Counted from the first letter of the stretch, positions 7,761-17,171 are shown. The stretch is 64,000 nt of DNA from JAEVLT01 sp964484065 (GCA_964484065.1 CAZAEW010000004.1:1-64000), one strand, 5' to 3'. The notes: generated by a model from the sequence alone, not told the origin. Program-made: numbers and translations.

Positions 7761-9305
7761 TCATGATGGATGAGGTTTTATGATATACGGCCGCATCATT
7801 TCGTAATCTTCATGTTCAAGCATATGGCAATGCCAAACATACTGTCCTGAAAAGGGGAAAAAAGGAATGATGATTCTTGTTGCATATCCAGGAGGACATC
7901 TGACGGTATCCTTCCAGCCTGCTTCCGTCGGATTTGGAGGGATGGCCTGCCCGGTATAGGTTAACTTTCTTGTTTTTTTATATTCATCTACATCAAAAGG
8001 CCTGCGGTCAAGAATTTGAAATTGCACAAGATGAATATGAATGGGGTGGTCATCTTCATTTATGTTGATAAAGTTCCAAATTTCCGTACTGTCAACTGCT
8101 GGATTTTCCGTAATAGGGTCATCCCACTTCTTTTCATCAAGCAGAAAGAAAGACCTTCCATACGTATCTTTTTCCTCGCTTAAAATTAAATCCCGTGTAC
8201 GATTTGTGATGCGTCCGCTAAGCCGATGAGTTTTCTTCAAAAAAGCGGGGATCATGCTAGTGTCAATACTTGATAGAGGCTTTGTGACGCAAAATTGCAT
8301 CACAATCCCGGTTGTCTCTTTGCCAGCGGGATTTCCCCTTGGAAAATAGGTTGGTGCATCGTTTGTCAGGATAATTTTTTTTCCAGAAAGATTGCTGAAA
8401 TCAATAATCACATCGGCCCGTTCTGCAGGAGCAAGAAGCAAGCTTTTAACAGCAACCGGTTGCTCAAGAAACCCGCTGTCCGTTCCAATTTGAAAAAACA
8501 ACTGCCCGGAATCAAGTGCAAGCCTGAAAAAGCGGGCATTTGCTCCATTTAAAATCCGAAAGCGGTATTTCCGGGGCTCAACCTCAAAATAAGGCCATAT
8601 TTTCCCATTAACAACAGTTATTTCGCCAAAAAATGCCGGAATAATCGAGGGGCTTATTCCTGGTATGGGCGGTTCCGGCTCGTGGGGGTAGTAGAGCGTC
8701 CCATCTTCGCGAACGGAGCGGTCCTGAATCAGGAGAGGAATTTCAAACAAGCCACCCGGTAAATTCAATGATCGTTCAAGTGGATCACGAATAATATAAA
8801 ATCCTGCCAGCCCGGCATAAATATTTAGTCTCGTAATTCCGATCGCATGGTCATGATACCAAAGGCAGCGGGCTTCCTGAAGATTCTGATATTCATAGAC
8901 TTCTTTTTGATAGAATGGGCCAACCTTCGCAAAATTATTTGTAAACCAGGCTTCAGGATATCCGTCGCTCCCCGGTTCAGTTCTGCCGCCATGCAAATGG
9001 ACAACGGTCCTTATCTCTGGCACTTCCTCACCAGCACCATGCACAGTATGATCAATTGGAAATAAGTGGCGCGCGGGAAGCTGATTTAACCATTTGACAT
9101 ATACTTTTTCTCCCATTTCCACTTCAATTGTCGGGCCTGGAAAAATCCCTTCATATCCCCAAATTGTTGTATCCGGCAGTCTGCTGTGCAGAGAATGTTT
9201 TGCTTCCTTCATGGCCGCTTCGTAATAGGTAAAATTCTTCGTCTTCTGCACGGGTTTTAGCAGGGGAGGGATAGGAAGCGGATCGATAAATTTAGTCAGC
9301 CTCAT
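7761..9305 (-). CDS. cotA: Spore-coat multicopper oxidase (laccase) CotA
   Basis: A laccase/bilirubin-oxidase-type multicopper oxidase deposited in the outer spore coat, where it makes protective pigment. The 514 residues match B. subtilis CotA (513) almost one to one. All four copper motifs are present: HLHGG (H103, H105), WYHDHA (H151, H153), HPIHIHL (H420, H423, H425) and HCHMLEHEDYEMM (H492, C493, H494, H498, axial M503). There is no signal peptide, as for coat proteins assembled from the mother cell. ATG 9305 follows AGAAGGAG. It diverges from the puc operon across 126 bp. In Bacillus the gene is SigK/GerE controlled; I saw only a partial CATATTCTT -10-like match. Confidence 0.95.
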   Translation of the reverse strand: MRLTKFIDPLPIPPLLKPVQKTKNFTYYEAAMKEAKHSLHSRLPDTTIWGYEGIFPGPTIEVEMGEKVYVKWLNQLPARHLFPIDHTVHGAGEEVPEIRTVVHLHGGRTEPGSDGYPEAWFTNNFAKVGPFYQKEVYEYQNLQEARCLWYHDHAIGITRLNIYAGLAGFYIIRDPLERSLNLPGGLFEIPLLIQDRSVREDGTLYYPHEPEPPIPGISPSIIPAFFGEITVVNGKIWPYFEVEPRKYRFRILNGANARFFRLALDSGQLFFQIGTDSGFLEQPVAVKSLLLAPAERADVIIDFSNLSGKKIILTNDAPTYFPRGNPAGKETTGIVMQFCVTKPLSSIDTSMIPAFLKKTHRLSGRITNRTRDLILSEEKDTYGRSFFLLDEKKWDDPITENPAVDSTEIWNFININEDDHPIHIHLVQFQILDRRPFDVDEYKKTRKLTYTGQAIPPNPTEAGWKDTVRCPPGYATRIIIPFFPFSGQYVWHCHMLEHEDYEMMRPYIIKPHPS

Positions 9306-9431
9306 ATGGGAACTCCTTCTGTTTTTATAAAAAGAATATGAACGATCACGGTGAAAAATTATCCCTTCTAGAATAAGAATGGTTTTGAATATACATATAT
9401 TATGCTTTTAGTTTGAAGTGGAGGGAAAGAA

Positions 9432-10427
9432 ATGGATGATATCTATTCCATTCTTGATTCAATTGACCGTCCGGGCAAAAAAGTGTTGGCAACCATCGTT
9501 GATGTCGAAGGTTCAGCATATAAAAAAGAAGGGTCCGCAATGGTTTTTTTTGAGGATGGAACGAAAATAGGCATGCTGAGCGCAGGGTGTCTTGAGGAAG
9601 ACCTAAAGTTTAAAGCAGCCGAGGTAATCCGAAAAGGGACTATTACAACTGTTCAGTATGATATGAGGGATGAAACGGACTTAAACTGGGGCCAGGGGGC
9701 AGGCTGCGGGGGAGCGATTACCATTTTGCTTGAATTGATTGATGACAGGCTGATTGCAGATTTATTTCGATTAAAAAATTTGCTTGAAGCGAATATTCCT
9801 GTTTGGGGACTGAAAAAAATCGGAGAACTGGGGGAATATTTATTTTTGCCAATGGAGGGAGAACCGTTTGGATGGTGGGATGATGAAATTCCTGAAGATT
9901 TCTATGAGGGAAGAAGCGGGATGATACCTGATGAGCCCATTTTCCAGCATCTTTATCTGCCAAAACCGCGTCTTATTCTGTTTGGGGCGGGCCCTGACCT
10001 CAAACCGCTCGTTCACCTTGCGGCAAGGACCGGATTTTCTGTGATGATTTGCGACTGGCGGAATGAATATTGCAGAAAAGAACATTTTCCCGAGGCAGAC
10101 CATTTCATGGTAGGTTTTCCTTATGAAAATATAAAAAAGATCCATTTTTTCGCAACGGATTTTGTTGTGATCGCTTCCCACCAGTTTCAAAAGGATCAAG
10201 AGGTACTATTGCATCTGCCTGTTAAAAAAGTTCGTTATGTCGGAGTTTTGGGCCCAAGGGAAAGAACAAAACGGCTGTTCCGTAACCAGGGAATTCCAGA
10301 ATGCATCCATTCTCCGGTCGGCTTTTCCATTGGTGCGAAAGGACAGGAGGAGATTGCCATCAGCATTATGGCTGAGATGATCGAGGTGTGGAGAAACCCT
10401 GTTCACGAGCGGGTAGGGACAGCATGA
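9432..10427 (+). CDS. pucA: XdhC/PucA-type molybdenum cofactor maturation protein for xanthine dehydrogenase
   Basis: An XdhC/CoxI family chaperone that binds and sulfurates molybdopterin cofactor and inserts it into xanthine-dehydrogenase-type enzymes. Its 331 residues equal B. subtilis PucA. The N-terminal XdhC_CoxI domain has the segments GSAYKKEGSAM and GMLSAGCLEEDL (about residues 32-60) and a second GQGAGCGG motif near 90. The C-terminal Rossmann domain starts at RLILFGAGPDL (about 178). ATG 9432 follows GGAGGGAAAGA. It is the first gene of a five-gene operon and overlaps pucB by four bases (ATGA). Confidence 0.92.
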   Translation: MDDIYSILDSIDRPGKKVLATIVDVEGSAYKKEGSAMVFFEDGTKIGMLSAGCLEEDLKFKAAEVIRKGTITTVQYDMRDETDLNWGQGAGCGGAITILLELIDDRLIADLFRLKNLLEANIPVWGLKKIGELGEYLFLPMEGEPFGWWDDEIPEDFYEGRSGMIPDEPIFQHLYLPKPRLILFGAGPDLKPLVHLAARTGFSVMICDWRNEYCRKEHFPEADHFMVGFPYENIKKIHFFATDFVVIASHQFQKDQEVLLHLPVKKVRYVGVLGPRERTKRLFRNQGIPECIHSPVGFSIGAKGQEEIAISIMAEMIEVWRNPVHERVGTA

Positions 10428-11059
10428 AAAACAGTCCGGTTGTCGGTATTTATCTGGCTGCGGGCAACAGTTCAAGGATGGGGAAAAATAAGTTGCAGCT
10501 TCCACTTGACGAGACTTGTTTAGGCAGTAAGTGCTTCAAGTCTGCATTGGAATCAAAATTGGATTGGACTGTTGCGATCACCCGCAGAGATGACCCTCTT
10601 CATTGGCTTGAACCCTACTGCGCTAAAAGAGGATGGAGCATGATGCAATTGCAAAGCCTGCAGGCAGACCGCGGACAAAGCGAATCGATTAAGGCAGGGG
10701 TAAGAGCGGCAATGTCATTGAATGCCAGTGGAGTTGTCATACTCTTGGCAGACCAGCCTCTAGTTACAAGCAGGATCATTAATCTTCTGCTTCGTCAGAA
10801 CAGTGCTGATTTCGTTGCTTCTGTCCAAAAAGGAGTGATAACCCCGCCTGTTTTTTTTTCGCAAAAGCTGTTTCCAAAATTATTGCTATTAAATGGTGAT
10901 GCGGGGGCTAGGGCACTGCTGCAGGGCAATGAGGGCGAAAAGGGGATGTTTGTTGAAATAGAAGGGGATTTCCTGATCGATATTGACACTGAAAAGGAAT
11001 ATCAAAAGCTATTAACAGATTGGAGGGAAAGGGCTTGGATGTCATCGGAAAAAGTGTGA
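10424..11059 (+). CDS. pucB: Molybdenum cofactor cytidylyltransferase-type protein PucB
   Basis: A MobA/MocA-like nucleotidyltransferase expected to attach CMP to molybdopterin for the XDH-family enzyme encoded downstream. The N-terminal NTP-transferase motif LAAGNSSRMGKNKL (about residues 11-24) and the LADQPLV metal-binding motif near 108 are clear. The start is ATG 10424, sharing ATGA with the pucA stop; an earlier in-frame start at 10388 lies inside pucA and is less likely. At 211 residues it matches B. subtilis PucB in size. Its 3' end overlaps the start of pucD. Confidence 0.9.
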   Translation: MKNSPVVGIYLAAGNSSRMGKNKLQLPLDETCLGSKCFKSALESKLDWTVAITRRDDPLHWLEPYCAKRGWSMMQLQSLQADRGQSESIKAGVRAAMSLNASGVVILLADQPLVTSRIINLLLRQNSADFVASVQKGVITPPVFFSQKLFPKLLLLNGDAGARALLQGNEGEKGMFVEIEGDFLIDIDTEKEYQKLLTDWRERAWMSSEKV

Positions 11060-13353
11060 TTCGAAAAGAAGCTTATGAAAAAGTGACAGGAAGGGCGAAA
11101 TACACAAATGATTACCAATCTGTCCAAATGCTTTCAGGCCGAATCGTGATCAGCACATATGCCCATGCCCGGATAATTGAAATCGATGTGTCAGAAGCTT
11201 GGAAGGTGTCCGGTGTCAGGGCCATACTCACTGGTGATCATTTACCGCTGACTGGTGAGGAAATAAGAGATCGTCCGCCAATTGCAGCGGGGAAGGTACG
11301 CTATCACGGAGAGGTTGTAGTCTTAGTAGTTGCTGATACTCCGGTGTCGGCAAATAAAGCTGCTGATCGGATTAAAGTAAAATATGAGCTACTGCCAGTC
11401 GTCAATTCTCCGATGGAAGCATTTCAAAAAGATGCCCCGCTTGTACACGAGCGTTTAGGCGAATATAAAAAATTAGCTGACGTCTATCCTGTCCCCGGTA
11501 CCAATATAGCAACGAGAGTTAAAATTCGCAAAGGAAATATGGAAAAGGGCTGGGCCGAAAGTGAAGCAGTGGCTGAAGAGAGCTTCTCATTTGCCCCCTC
11601 GGATCATGCGGCAATGGAAACGAGATGCTCCATTGCCGAAATCTTGCCGGATGGAAAGATCATTATTACAACTTCGTCTCAGGCTCCTTTTATGGTCAAA
11701 AGACTGATATCCGATTACTTCAATGAGGACATGGGAAAGATTATTGTCAATACTCCACTGGTAGGGGGCGCTTTTGGAGGAAAAGCTTCCGTTCAGTCAG
11801 AAATTCTCGCGTATTTGGCATCAAAAGCAGTCGGAGGCCGAGCGGTTAAGGTCTTCTATACGAGAGAAGAGGATATTCTTACCGCACCAACCCATATCGG
11901 GCTTGATGCGTCTGTTAAAATCGGAGCTGACCGAAATGGCATTATCAAGGCAATGGAGATTCGCTATTTATGGGATGGGGGAGCGTACTCTGATAAAGCA
12001 TGTGATTTAACCAGAGCCGGTGCAGTGGATTGTACGGGACCCTATCATGTAGAAAATTTGTGGTGCGATTCCTATTGTATGTATACAAACCACCCATATG
12101 CTGCACCGTTCCGTGGCTTTAGTCACTCAGAACTTTCTTTTGCCATTGAGAGATCCATGGACTTGCTGGCAGAAAAATTGGAAATGGATCCGCTTGAACT
12201 CCGCCGGCGCAACGCTATCCTTCCGGGGCACACCACACCTACTAAAGTATTATTAAATAATAGCAATGTAGGCAATTTGCCTAAGTGTATTGATCGATTA
12301 CGAGAATTAATTGGCTGGAATGAAGGACAGGTTAAACTCGTAAATGACCGGATTCTGAGGGCCAAGGGAATCTGCTGCAGCTGGAAAACATCAACCATTG
12401 AGTCGAATGCACCCTCAGGTGTGATCTTAACCTTTAATCGCGATGGCAGTCTCAATTTAATGTCTGGTGTTATCGAAATTGGTACGGGAACAAAAACCGT
12501 TTTGGCGCAAATCCTTGCTGAAAAATTAAAAATGGACGTGAATAAAATCGATGTACGAATGGAAGTAGATACACAAACGACCCCTGAGCACTGGAAGACC
12601 GTTGCAAGCAGGGGAACATTTATGGCGGGTAAGGCAGTACTTGAAGCAGCTGAGGATGTAATGAACCAATTGAAGGAAGTTGCATCAAGTGTGCTGAGTG
12701 CAGGTAAAGAAGATTTGGAAGTTGCAGACAGCCGCGTGTATTTACGGGATGATCCAGCTGTGGGCCTTTATTTTAAAGATCTTGTTTACGGTTATCAATA
12801 TCCTGATGGCCATTCAATTGGAGGTCAGATTATCGGGAAGGGAAATTATATTTTACGACGGCTGACAAGGTTGGACCCTGAAACAGGAGAGGGTCGGCCC
12901 GGTCCGGAATGGACCGTTGGGGCATACGGAGTTGAGGTAGAATTTGATCGGCGAGACTATACGTATCGGCTTATTAAAGCAGCCAGTGTCATTGATGTGG
13001 GAACAGTTATAAATGAAAAAATGGCTTTAGGTCAAGTAATGGGCGCGATGAGTATCGGATTAGCTTTTGCGGGGAGAGAAACCTTTTATTTTGATGATCT
13101 GGGCAGGGTGTTAAATCCTCAGCTTCGAACTTACCGGCCGTTGCATTTTCCAGAAAAACCGGAGTATCTTGTTGAATTCGTATATACCAAGCAAATAGAT
13201 GCCCCATATGGGGCTCGCGGGCTTGGCGAGCATGGACTGCTGGGGATGCCTGGGGCACTGGGTAACGCATTGTCGGCTGCTGCTGGTATATCAATCCGTC
13301 ATCTTCCATTAACTCCGGAGTTAATTTGGAAAACAAAGGAGGGTTTCGTTTAG
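11035..13353 (+). CDS. pucD: Xanthine dehydrogenase-type molybdopterin-binding large subunit
   Basis: The molybdenum hydroxylase catalytic subunit, predicted to oxidise a purine (hypoxanthine/xanthine) with the PucC and PucE subunits. It has 772 residues, like family members of 745-790. Visible signatures are the GGAFGGK molybdopterin motif (about 247-253), the APFRGF segment near 360 and the C-terminal GLGEHGLLGMPGALG (about 730-744) with the catalytic Glu. The TTG at 11035 lies eight bases after GGAGG, better spaced than the earlier TTG at 11020. The start lies inside pucB (25-bp overlap). Xanthine is the likely but unproven substrate: XDH-family enzymes differ widely and no purine-catabolic enzyme or transporter gene sits in this operon. 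Confidence 0.92.
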   Translation: MDVIGKSVIRKEAYEKVTGRAKYTNDYQSVQMLSGRIVISTYAHARIIEIDVSEAWKVSGVRAILTGDHLPLTGEEIRDRPPIAAGKVRYHGEVVVLVVADTPVSANKAADRIKVKYELLPVVNSPMEAFQKDAPLVHERLGEYKKLADVYPVPGTNIATRVKIRKGNMEKGWAESEAVAEESFSFAPSDHAAMETRCSIAEILPDGKIIITTSSQAPFMVKRLISDYFNEDMGKIIVNTPLVGGAFGGKASVQSEILAYLASKAVGGRAVKVFYTREEDILTAPTHIGLDASVKIGADRNGIIKAMEIRYLWDGGAYSDKACDLTRAGAVDCTGPYHVENLWCDSYCMYTNHPYAAPFRGFSHSELSFAIERSMDLLAEKLEMDPLELRRRNAILPGHTTPTKVLLNNSNVGNLPKCIDRLRELIGWNEGQVKLVNDRILRAKGICCSWKTSTIESNAPSGVILTFNRDGSLNLMSGVIEIGTGTKTVLAQILAEKLKMDVNKIDVRMEVDTQTTPEHWKTVASRGTFMAGKAVLEAAEDVMNQLKEVASSVLSAGKEDLEVADSRVYLRDDPAVGLYFKDLVYGYQYPDGHSIGGQIIGKGNYILRRLTRLDPETGEGRPGPEWTVGAYGVEVEFDRRDYTYRLIKAASVIDVGTVINEKMALGQVMGAMSIGLAFAGRETFYFDDLGRVLNPQLRTYRPLHFPEKPEYLVEFVYTKQIDAPYGARGLGEHGLLGMPGALGNALSAAAGISIRHLPLTPELIWKTKEGFV

Positions 13354-14192
13354 TGCTGCCGTTTGATTTAGAATATTACAAGCCGGATACCCTGCAGGAA
13401 GCTGTCGAACTTTTTCAAAACTTGAAACAGCAGGGAAAACAGACTCAATTTTTTTCCGGAGGAACCGAATTAATTACTTTAGGACGTATTAACTTAGCTT
13501 TTGCTGAGGCGGTTATTGATATAAAGAATATTCGAGAGTTTCGGATCATGCAGCAAGACGGGGACTGGCTGATATTGGGGAGCGCTCTGTCACTGGCGGA
13601 ATTAGAGGAAGCAGATTTATTCCCGTTGCTTTCGAAGACAGCCAGCGAAGTGGCAGACCACACAGCAAGGATGAAGATTACTCTAGGGGGAAATATTTGT
13701 GCCCGGATTTTTTATCGTGAGGCGGTATTGCCCTTTCTGCTGGCAGACTCATTAGCGGTAATTGCCGGGCCGGAAGGAATCAAGACAATACCCATAAATG
13801 AAATCTTTCATCAGCAGCTCCAGCTAGGAACGGGTGAGGTTCTTGTTCAGCTGCAAACAAATCGAAGAATGATCAAGGCACCCTTTGTAAGTATTAAGCG
13901 GCGTCAGCAGTGGCGGACAGGGTACCCTCTTGTGACGATCGCTGCCTTAGCATCAGATGGTGAGATTCGTGTTGCGGTAAGCGGACTGTGCCCATTTCCA
14001 TTTCGTTCTCGGACATTGGAAGCCGCATTGAATAATAACCAACTCTCTATAGAAGAGAGAATCAGTGGGTCTGCCGGTGCGCTGCCAGAACCGATTTTAG
14101 ATGATGTGGAAGGGTCGGCAGCCTACAGACTTTTTGTCTTGAAAAATTTACTTTATGATGTCATGGCATCTTTAGGGGGCAGAGGAGAATGA
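13353..14192 (+). CDS. pucC: Xanthine dehydrogenase-type FAD-binding subunit
   Basis: A medium, FAD-binding subunit of the CoxM/XdhB family that passes electrons from the iron-sulfur subunit to NAD+ or another acceptor. Family motifs FSGGTELI (about residues 34-41) and KITLGGNICARI (about 108-119) mark the FAD-binding sites. Length 279 residues, as for PucC (277). GTG 13353 shares one base with the pucD stop (TAGTG) and lies nine bases after GGAGGG; the longer in-frame TTG start at 13326 is disfavoured. It overlaps pucE by ATGA. Confidence 0.9.
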   Translation: MLPFDLEYYKPDTLQEAVELFQNLKQQGKQTQFFSGGTELITLGRINLAFAEAVIDIKNIREFRIMQQDGDWLILGSALSLAELEEADLFPLLSKTASEVADHTARMKITLGGNICARIFYREAVLPFLLADSLAVIAGPEGIKTIPINEIFHQQLQLGTGEVLVQLQTNRRMIKAPFVSIKRRQQWRTGYPLVTIAALASDGEIRVAVSGLCPFPFRSRTLEAALNNNQLSIEERISGSAGALPEPILDDVEGSAAYRLFVLKNLLYDVMASLGGRGE

Positions 14193-14644
14193 AATCGCAT
14201 CGGCTTGTAATGACAGTCAACGAAGAAATCCATGAATTAACGGTCAGGTCGGAAGAGATTCTCTTAATAGTATTACGGAACAGGCTCGGTTTAACCGGAG
14301 CCAAACCAGGATGCTTGAACGGGGATTGCGGTGCGTGCACGATAAATGTGGATGGATGGCCGATGAAGTCATGCTTGATGCTGGCTGTAGAAGCAGATGG
14401 TAAAAAAGTGACGACAGTTGAAGGACTAAATAGCGCACCTATTCAAATGGCATTTGTTGAGCATTTTGCTTTCCAATGCGGCTACTGTACACCAGGATTC
14501 ATTATGAACTGCCATTCTCTTATCGAAAATCATCCAGATGCAGGCGGCAATATGATCAGCGAATGGCTCGGATCGAATATTTGCCGCTGTACAGGATATC
14601 GGGAAATTGAACAGGCAGTTAAATCCGTATTGTACAAGAAATAA
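14189..14644 (+). CDS. pucE: Xanthine dehydrogenase-type [2Fe-2S] subunit
   Basis: The small electron-transfer subunit with two [2Fe-2S] clusters. The N-terminal plant-ferredoxin-like cluster uses C42, C47, C50 and C62 (GCLNGDCGACT), and the C-terminal helical cluster uses C97, C100, C132 and C134 (QCGYCTPGF, ICRCTGY). All eight ligands are present in 151 residues. ATG 14189 overlaps the pucC stop. It is the last gene of the operon; its final codons Tyr-Lys-Lys-stop form one arm of the shared terminator palindrome. Confidence 0.94.
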   Translation: MKSHRLVMTVNEEIHELTVRSEEILLIVLRNRLGLTGAKPGCLNGDCGACTINVDGWPMKSCLMLAVEADGKKVTTVEGLNSAPIQMAFVEHFAFQCGYCTPGFIMNCHSLIENHPDAGGNMISEWLGSNICRCTGYREIEQAVKSVLYKK

Positions 14645-14678
14645 CAAGCCCGAATACTCGCTTGTTATTTCTTGTACA
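14631..14678. terminator. Bidirectional terminator built from the ends of both convergent genes
   Basis: A perfect 19-bp inverted repeat (14631-14649 and 14660-14678, 10-nt loop) between pucE and the class B penicillin-binding protein gene. Each arm contains the last codons (TAC AAG AAA TAA) of one gene. In either direction the AACAAGC/GCTTGTT stem is followed by ATTTCTT, so it can work as a bidirectional intrinsic terminator. Confidence 0.85.
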
Positions 14679-16728
14679 TATCAAAATATTTATCCAGCAC
14701 TCTTCTGCCAATTTTAAGGTTAATCCGATTGTCGTTATCTCCTTGAAAAGCCCAAGGAATAAGTACTGCCATGGCTATTTCAGGGCTGCTGCTTGGTGCA
14801 AAGCCAACAAGGCTTAGGTTCATAACAGATGGCGGGACTTTTCCGTATTTATGGCGATGCGGTCCATCATAAAAGGCTTGAGCTGTACCGGTTTTTCCCG
14901 CTGGAGAATAGGGAGCCCCGCTAAAAAACTGAAAAGCAGTACCGCCTGGCTCCTGCATAACTTTCCTAAAACCGCGGTGAACCCGGCTAAGCCATTCTTT
15001 TTTTGCATCAATCGTGTTTAAAACAGTAGGATGAATTTCTTTATTTATGGAGCCAATTCCGTTTGGTCCGTCCGCAGGCTCGCGGATTTGTTTGACGAGA
15101 AATGGTTTCATCCGATAACCTCCATTAGCAATTGTTGATACATATTGGGCAAGCTGCATTGTGGAATAGGTATCGTATTGACCAATAGCAAGGTCCAGCA
15201 TAAAGCCCGGCAGTTTACTAGTCCCTTTTAAACCAATTTGTTCGTTTGGCAGGTCGATTCCTGTCCGCGTTCCCAGACCAAATGCTGCAAAAGAAGTTCT
15301 GATTTTTTCCATTGCATTCGGGTCGTTGAGATATAACGGTTTGTCATATTCGTAATGGCCTTTTGCCATCCTGATTGCTGTATGAAACATATAGACATTC
15401 GATGATTTTTTTAATGCCTCCACATCATTCAGTGTCCCTAAGTACGCATAGGATTTTTTCAAAGGAGTTCCCTTAATCTTAAGTCCCTTATCGTCAAAAA
15501 CGGTGCCTGGAGAAATGGCTCCTGTTTTAAATCCTGTTAATATTGTAGCACCTTTTACAGTAGACCCAACGTTATAGGTTGTGGTAAAGGTCCCCAGTGC
15601 ATCATCCTTCATTTCCGTTTTACCGGTTTCTTTATTTCGTTCCATTCTTTTTCCGGCCATCGTCAGAATTTCTCCTGTATGGGGATCCATTAGGACTACA
15701 TATGCGCGATCCAGCAGTTTTGTTCCGGGAAGCTTTTTTGCTGTCAAAAGCTCCTCTTCAATTATTTTTTCAACAGCCATTTGTAACCCCATATCAATGC
15801 TTAAAACTAGATCTTTGCCTCTCTGCCCGGGAGAGATTACTTGCGTTTCCAGGATATTGCCGGTTTTGTCTGCAATATTTTTAATCTTAGAATGGTAGCC
15901 GTGCAGCACATCATCATATTGCATTTCAAGATAGCTTTTTCCGACACGTTCGTTTCGGCTGTAGCCTTTTGATAAAAAATGCGGCAGTTGGTCAGCCGGA
16001 AGGCCTTCATCGGATTTCGTAACCATCCCCAATACCGTATGAAGCGTTTTGTCAAATGAATAGATGCGATCCCAATCAGTTAGTGTATCGACTCCGGGAA
16101 GCAGCTGGAGATTTTCGCTGACGACAGCAAATTCGTCAGGAGTGACGTTGTCATTTTTCACAATATGGGGCACCGTTTTATCGGATAATTTAAATTCCCT
16201 AAAGATCGCTAATGTTTCAAGGTCTTCATTGCTTATGCTCTTTAACTCGGCATCTGTTATGCGCTTTAGCTTTAATGCATAAATATCCTTGTCAGACAGG
16301 CTGTTCATTCTGTACAAAAGCTTCTCTTTATTTGTAATCTTAGCTTCAGCTTGCTGAGGATGCTTAAGTATCCAGAAGTCCTTTTTATCACGCTCGGTGA
16401 TTTTATCGGTGTTTTTTTCAATTAATTTTGAAAGACGCTCTGCTGTTTTCAGCATCTCTTCCGGGTTTGCCCCATCCTTACGGTAGACAATCGCTTTTTT
16501 GGGGAGATTATCGACGATCAATTTAAAGTTCCTATCAAGCATCTTTCCTCTTGGAACAGGATTATACACAGTGAAATCCTCTTTTCGGACCAGTTCTCTC
16601 TTATAATTATCTCCATAGACAATTTGGATAATGCCCAAGCGCAAAATAAGAATCGAAAAGAGCAGGAAAACAGTAAAAAAGAGGATATTCAGACGCAGCG
16701 GTGAAACTGGGATTTTTTTTTCAATCAT
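14665..16728 (-). CDS. Class B penicillin-binding protein (PbpA/PbpH-like transpeptidase)
   Basis: A membrane-anchored D,D-transpeptidase of the elongation-type class B PBPs. There is an N-terminal membrane helix at about 14-38. A long pedestal/dimerisation region follows with RGKMLDRN near 61-67. The transpeptidase domain has S389 in GSTVK (SxxK), SSN at 442-444 (SxN) and KTG at 612-614. The pedestal contains a charged insert (about 95-200) also seen in PbpA/PbpH. The start is ATG 16728, nine bases after AAAAAGG; an upstream ATG at 16737 abuts that box too closely. Length 687 residues. It stands alone and ends in the shared palindromic terminator. It could be the main or a second elongasome PBP. 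Confidence 0.9.
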   Translation of the reverse strand: MIEKKIPVSPLRLNILFFTVFLLFSILILRLGIIQIVYGDNYKRELVRKEDFTVYNPVPRGKMLDRNFKLIVDNLPKKAIVYRKDGANPEEMLKTAERLSKLIEKNTDKITERDKKDFWILKHPQQAEAKITNKEKLLYRMNSLSDKDIYALKLKRITDAELKSISNEDLETLAIFREFKLSDKTVPHIVKNDNVTPDEFAVVSENLQLLPGVDTLTDWDRIYSFDKTLHTVLGMVTKSDEGLPADQLPHFLSKGYSRNERVGKSYLEMQYDDVLHGYHSKIKNIADKTGNILETQVISPGQRGKDLVLSIDMGLQMAVEKIIEEELLTAKKLPGTKLLDRAYVVLMDPHTGEILTMAGKRMERNKETGKTEMKDDALGTFTTTYNVGSTVKGATILTGFKTGAISPGTVFDDKGLKIKGTPLKKSYAYLGTLNDVEALKKSSNVYMFHTAIRMAKGHYEYDKPLYLNDPNAMEKIRTSFAAFGLGTRTGIDLPNEQIGLKGTSKLPGFMLDLAIGQYDTYSTMQLAQYVSTIANGGYRMKPFLVKQIREPADGPNGIGSINKEIHPTVLNTIDAKKEWLSRVHRGFRKVMQEPGGTAFQFFSGAPYSPAGKTGTAQAFYDGPHRHKYGKVPPSVMNLSLVGFAPSSSPEIAMAVLIPWAFQGDNDNRINLKIGRRVLDKYFDMYKK

Positions 16729-16824
16729 AATTAACATCCTTTTTAGCGGAAGTGTGGACTTCGTCTAGTATTTCCTTTTCCATCGAAAATATGAGGTTCA
16801 TTATTTATGGGGGAGGGGAGGAAG

Positions 16825-16863
16825 AAAATAAAAAAACCAGTCCCCTTGGAAGAGGACTGGTTT
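16825..16863 (-). terminator. Terminator of the qox operon
   Basis: A perfect 10-bp stem AAACCAGTCC/GGACTGGTTT (16834-16843, 16854-16863) with a T7-A-T4 tail on the minus strand, nine bases past the qoxD stop. Confidence 0.92.
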
Positions 16864-16871
16864 CTAAGAGA

Positions 16872-17168
16872 TTACATTGAGAATGACATTACCCACATAG
16901 ATCCGAAGACAATTACGAGTGCAGTGAAGATTGCATAGTAAATGTTAACTGCTTTTGCAGCGTCTTCTTCACCGTCTTTTAAGTGCATGAACATAAATAG
17001 CTGCATGCCGGCTTGAATAAATGCCATTGTGCCGATGATATACATAATCGTTTTTACTGATAAAGATGTTTTTAATGCAACGAATAGTGCTGCAAAGGTT
17101 AATACTAAAGATGCAATAAATCCGTATACCTGTATAGCCGGAGAGGCTTTTGTATGATTATTAGACAT
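16872..17168 (-). CDS. qoxD: Cytochrome aa3 quinol oxidase subunit IV
   Basis: A small hydrophobic subunit of the aa3-type menaquinol oxidase. It has 98 residues and three membrane helices, with the subunit IV motif AGMQLFMFMHL near residues 53-63. It is the last gene of qoxABCD, three bases after qoxC. It is probably structural, assisting assembly of the oxidase. Confidence 0.93.
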   Translation of the reverse strand: MSNNHTKASPAIQVYGFIASLVLTFAALFVALKTSLSVKTIMYIIGTMAFIQAGMQLFMFMHLKDGEEDAAKAVNIYYAIFTALVIVFGSMWVMSFSM

Positions 17169-17171
17169 TTA

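Noticed and set aside
9306..9431. SigK promoter for cotA (CATATTCTT with an AC about 12 bp upstream)
   Set aside because: The -10 fits only partly and the spacing is too short for the 16-17 bp expected.
15581..15898. Long plus-strand ORF within the class B penicillin-binding protein gene
   Set aside because: Shadow of a gene with full catalytic motifs on the other strand; no ribosome binding site and low-complexity Ser-rich content.
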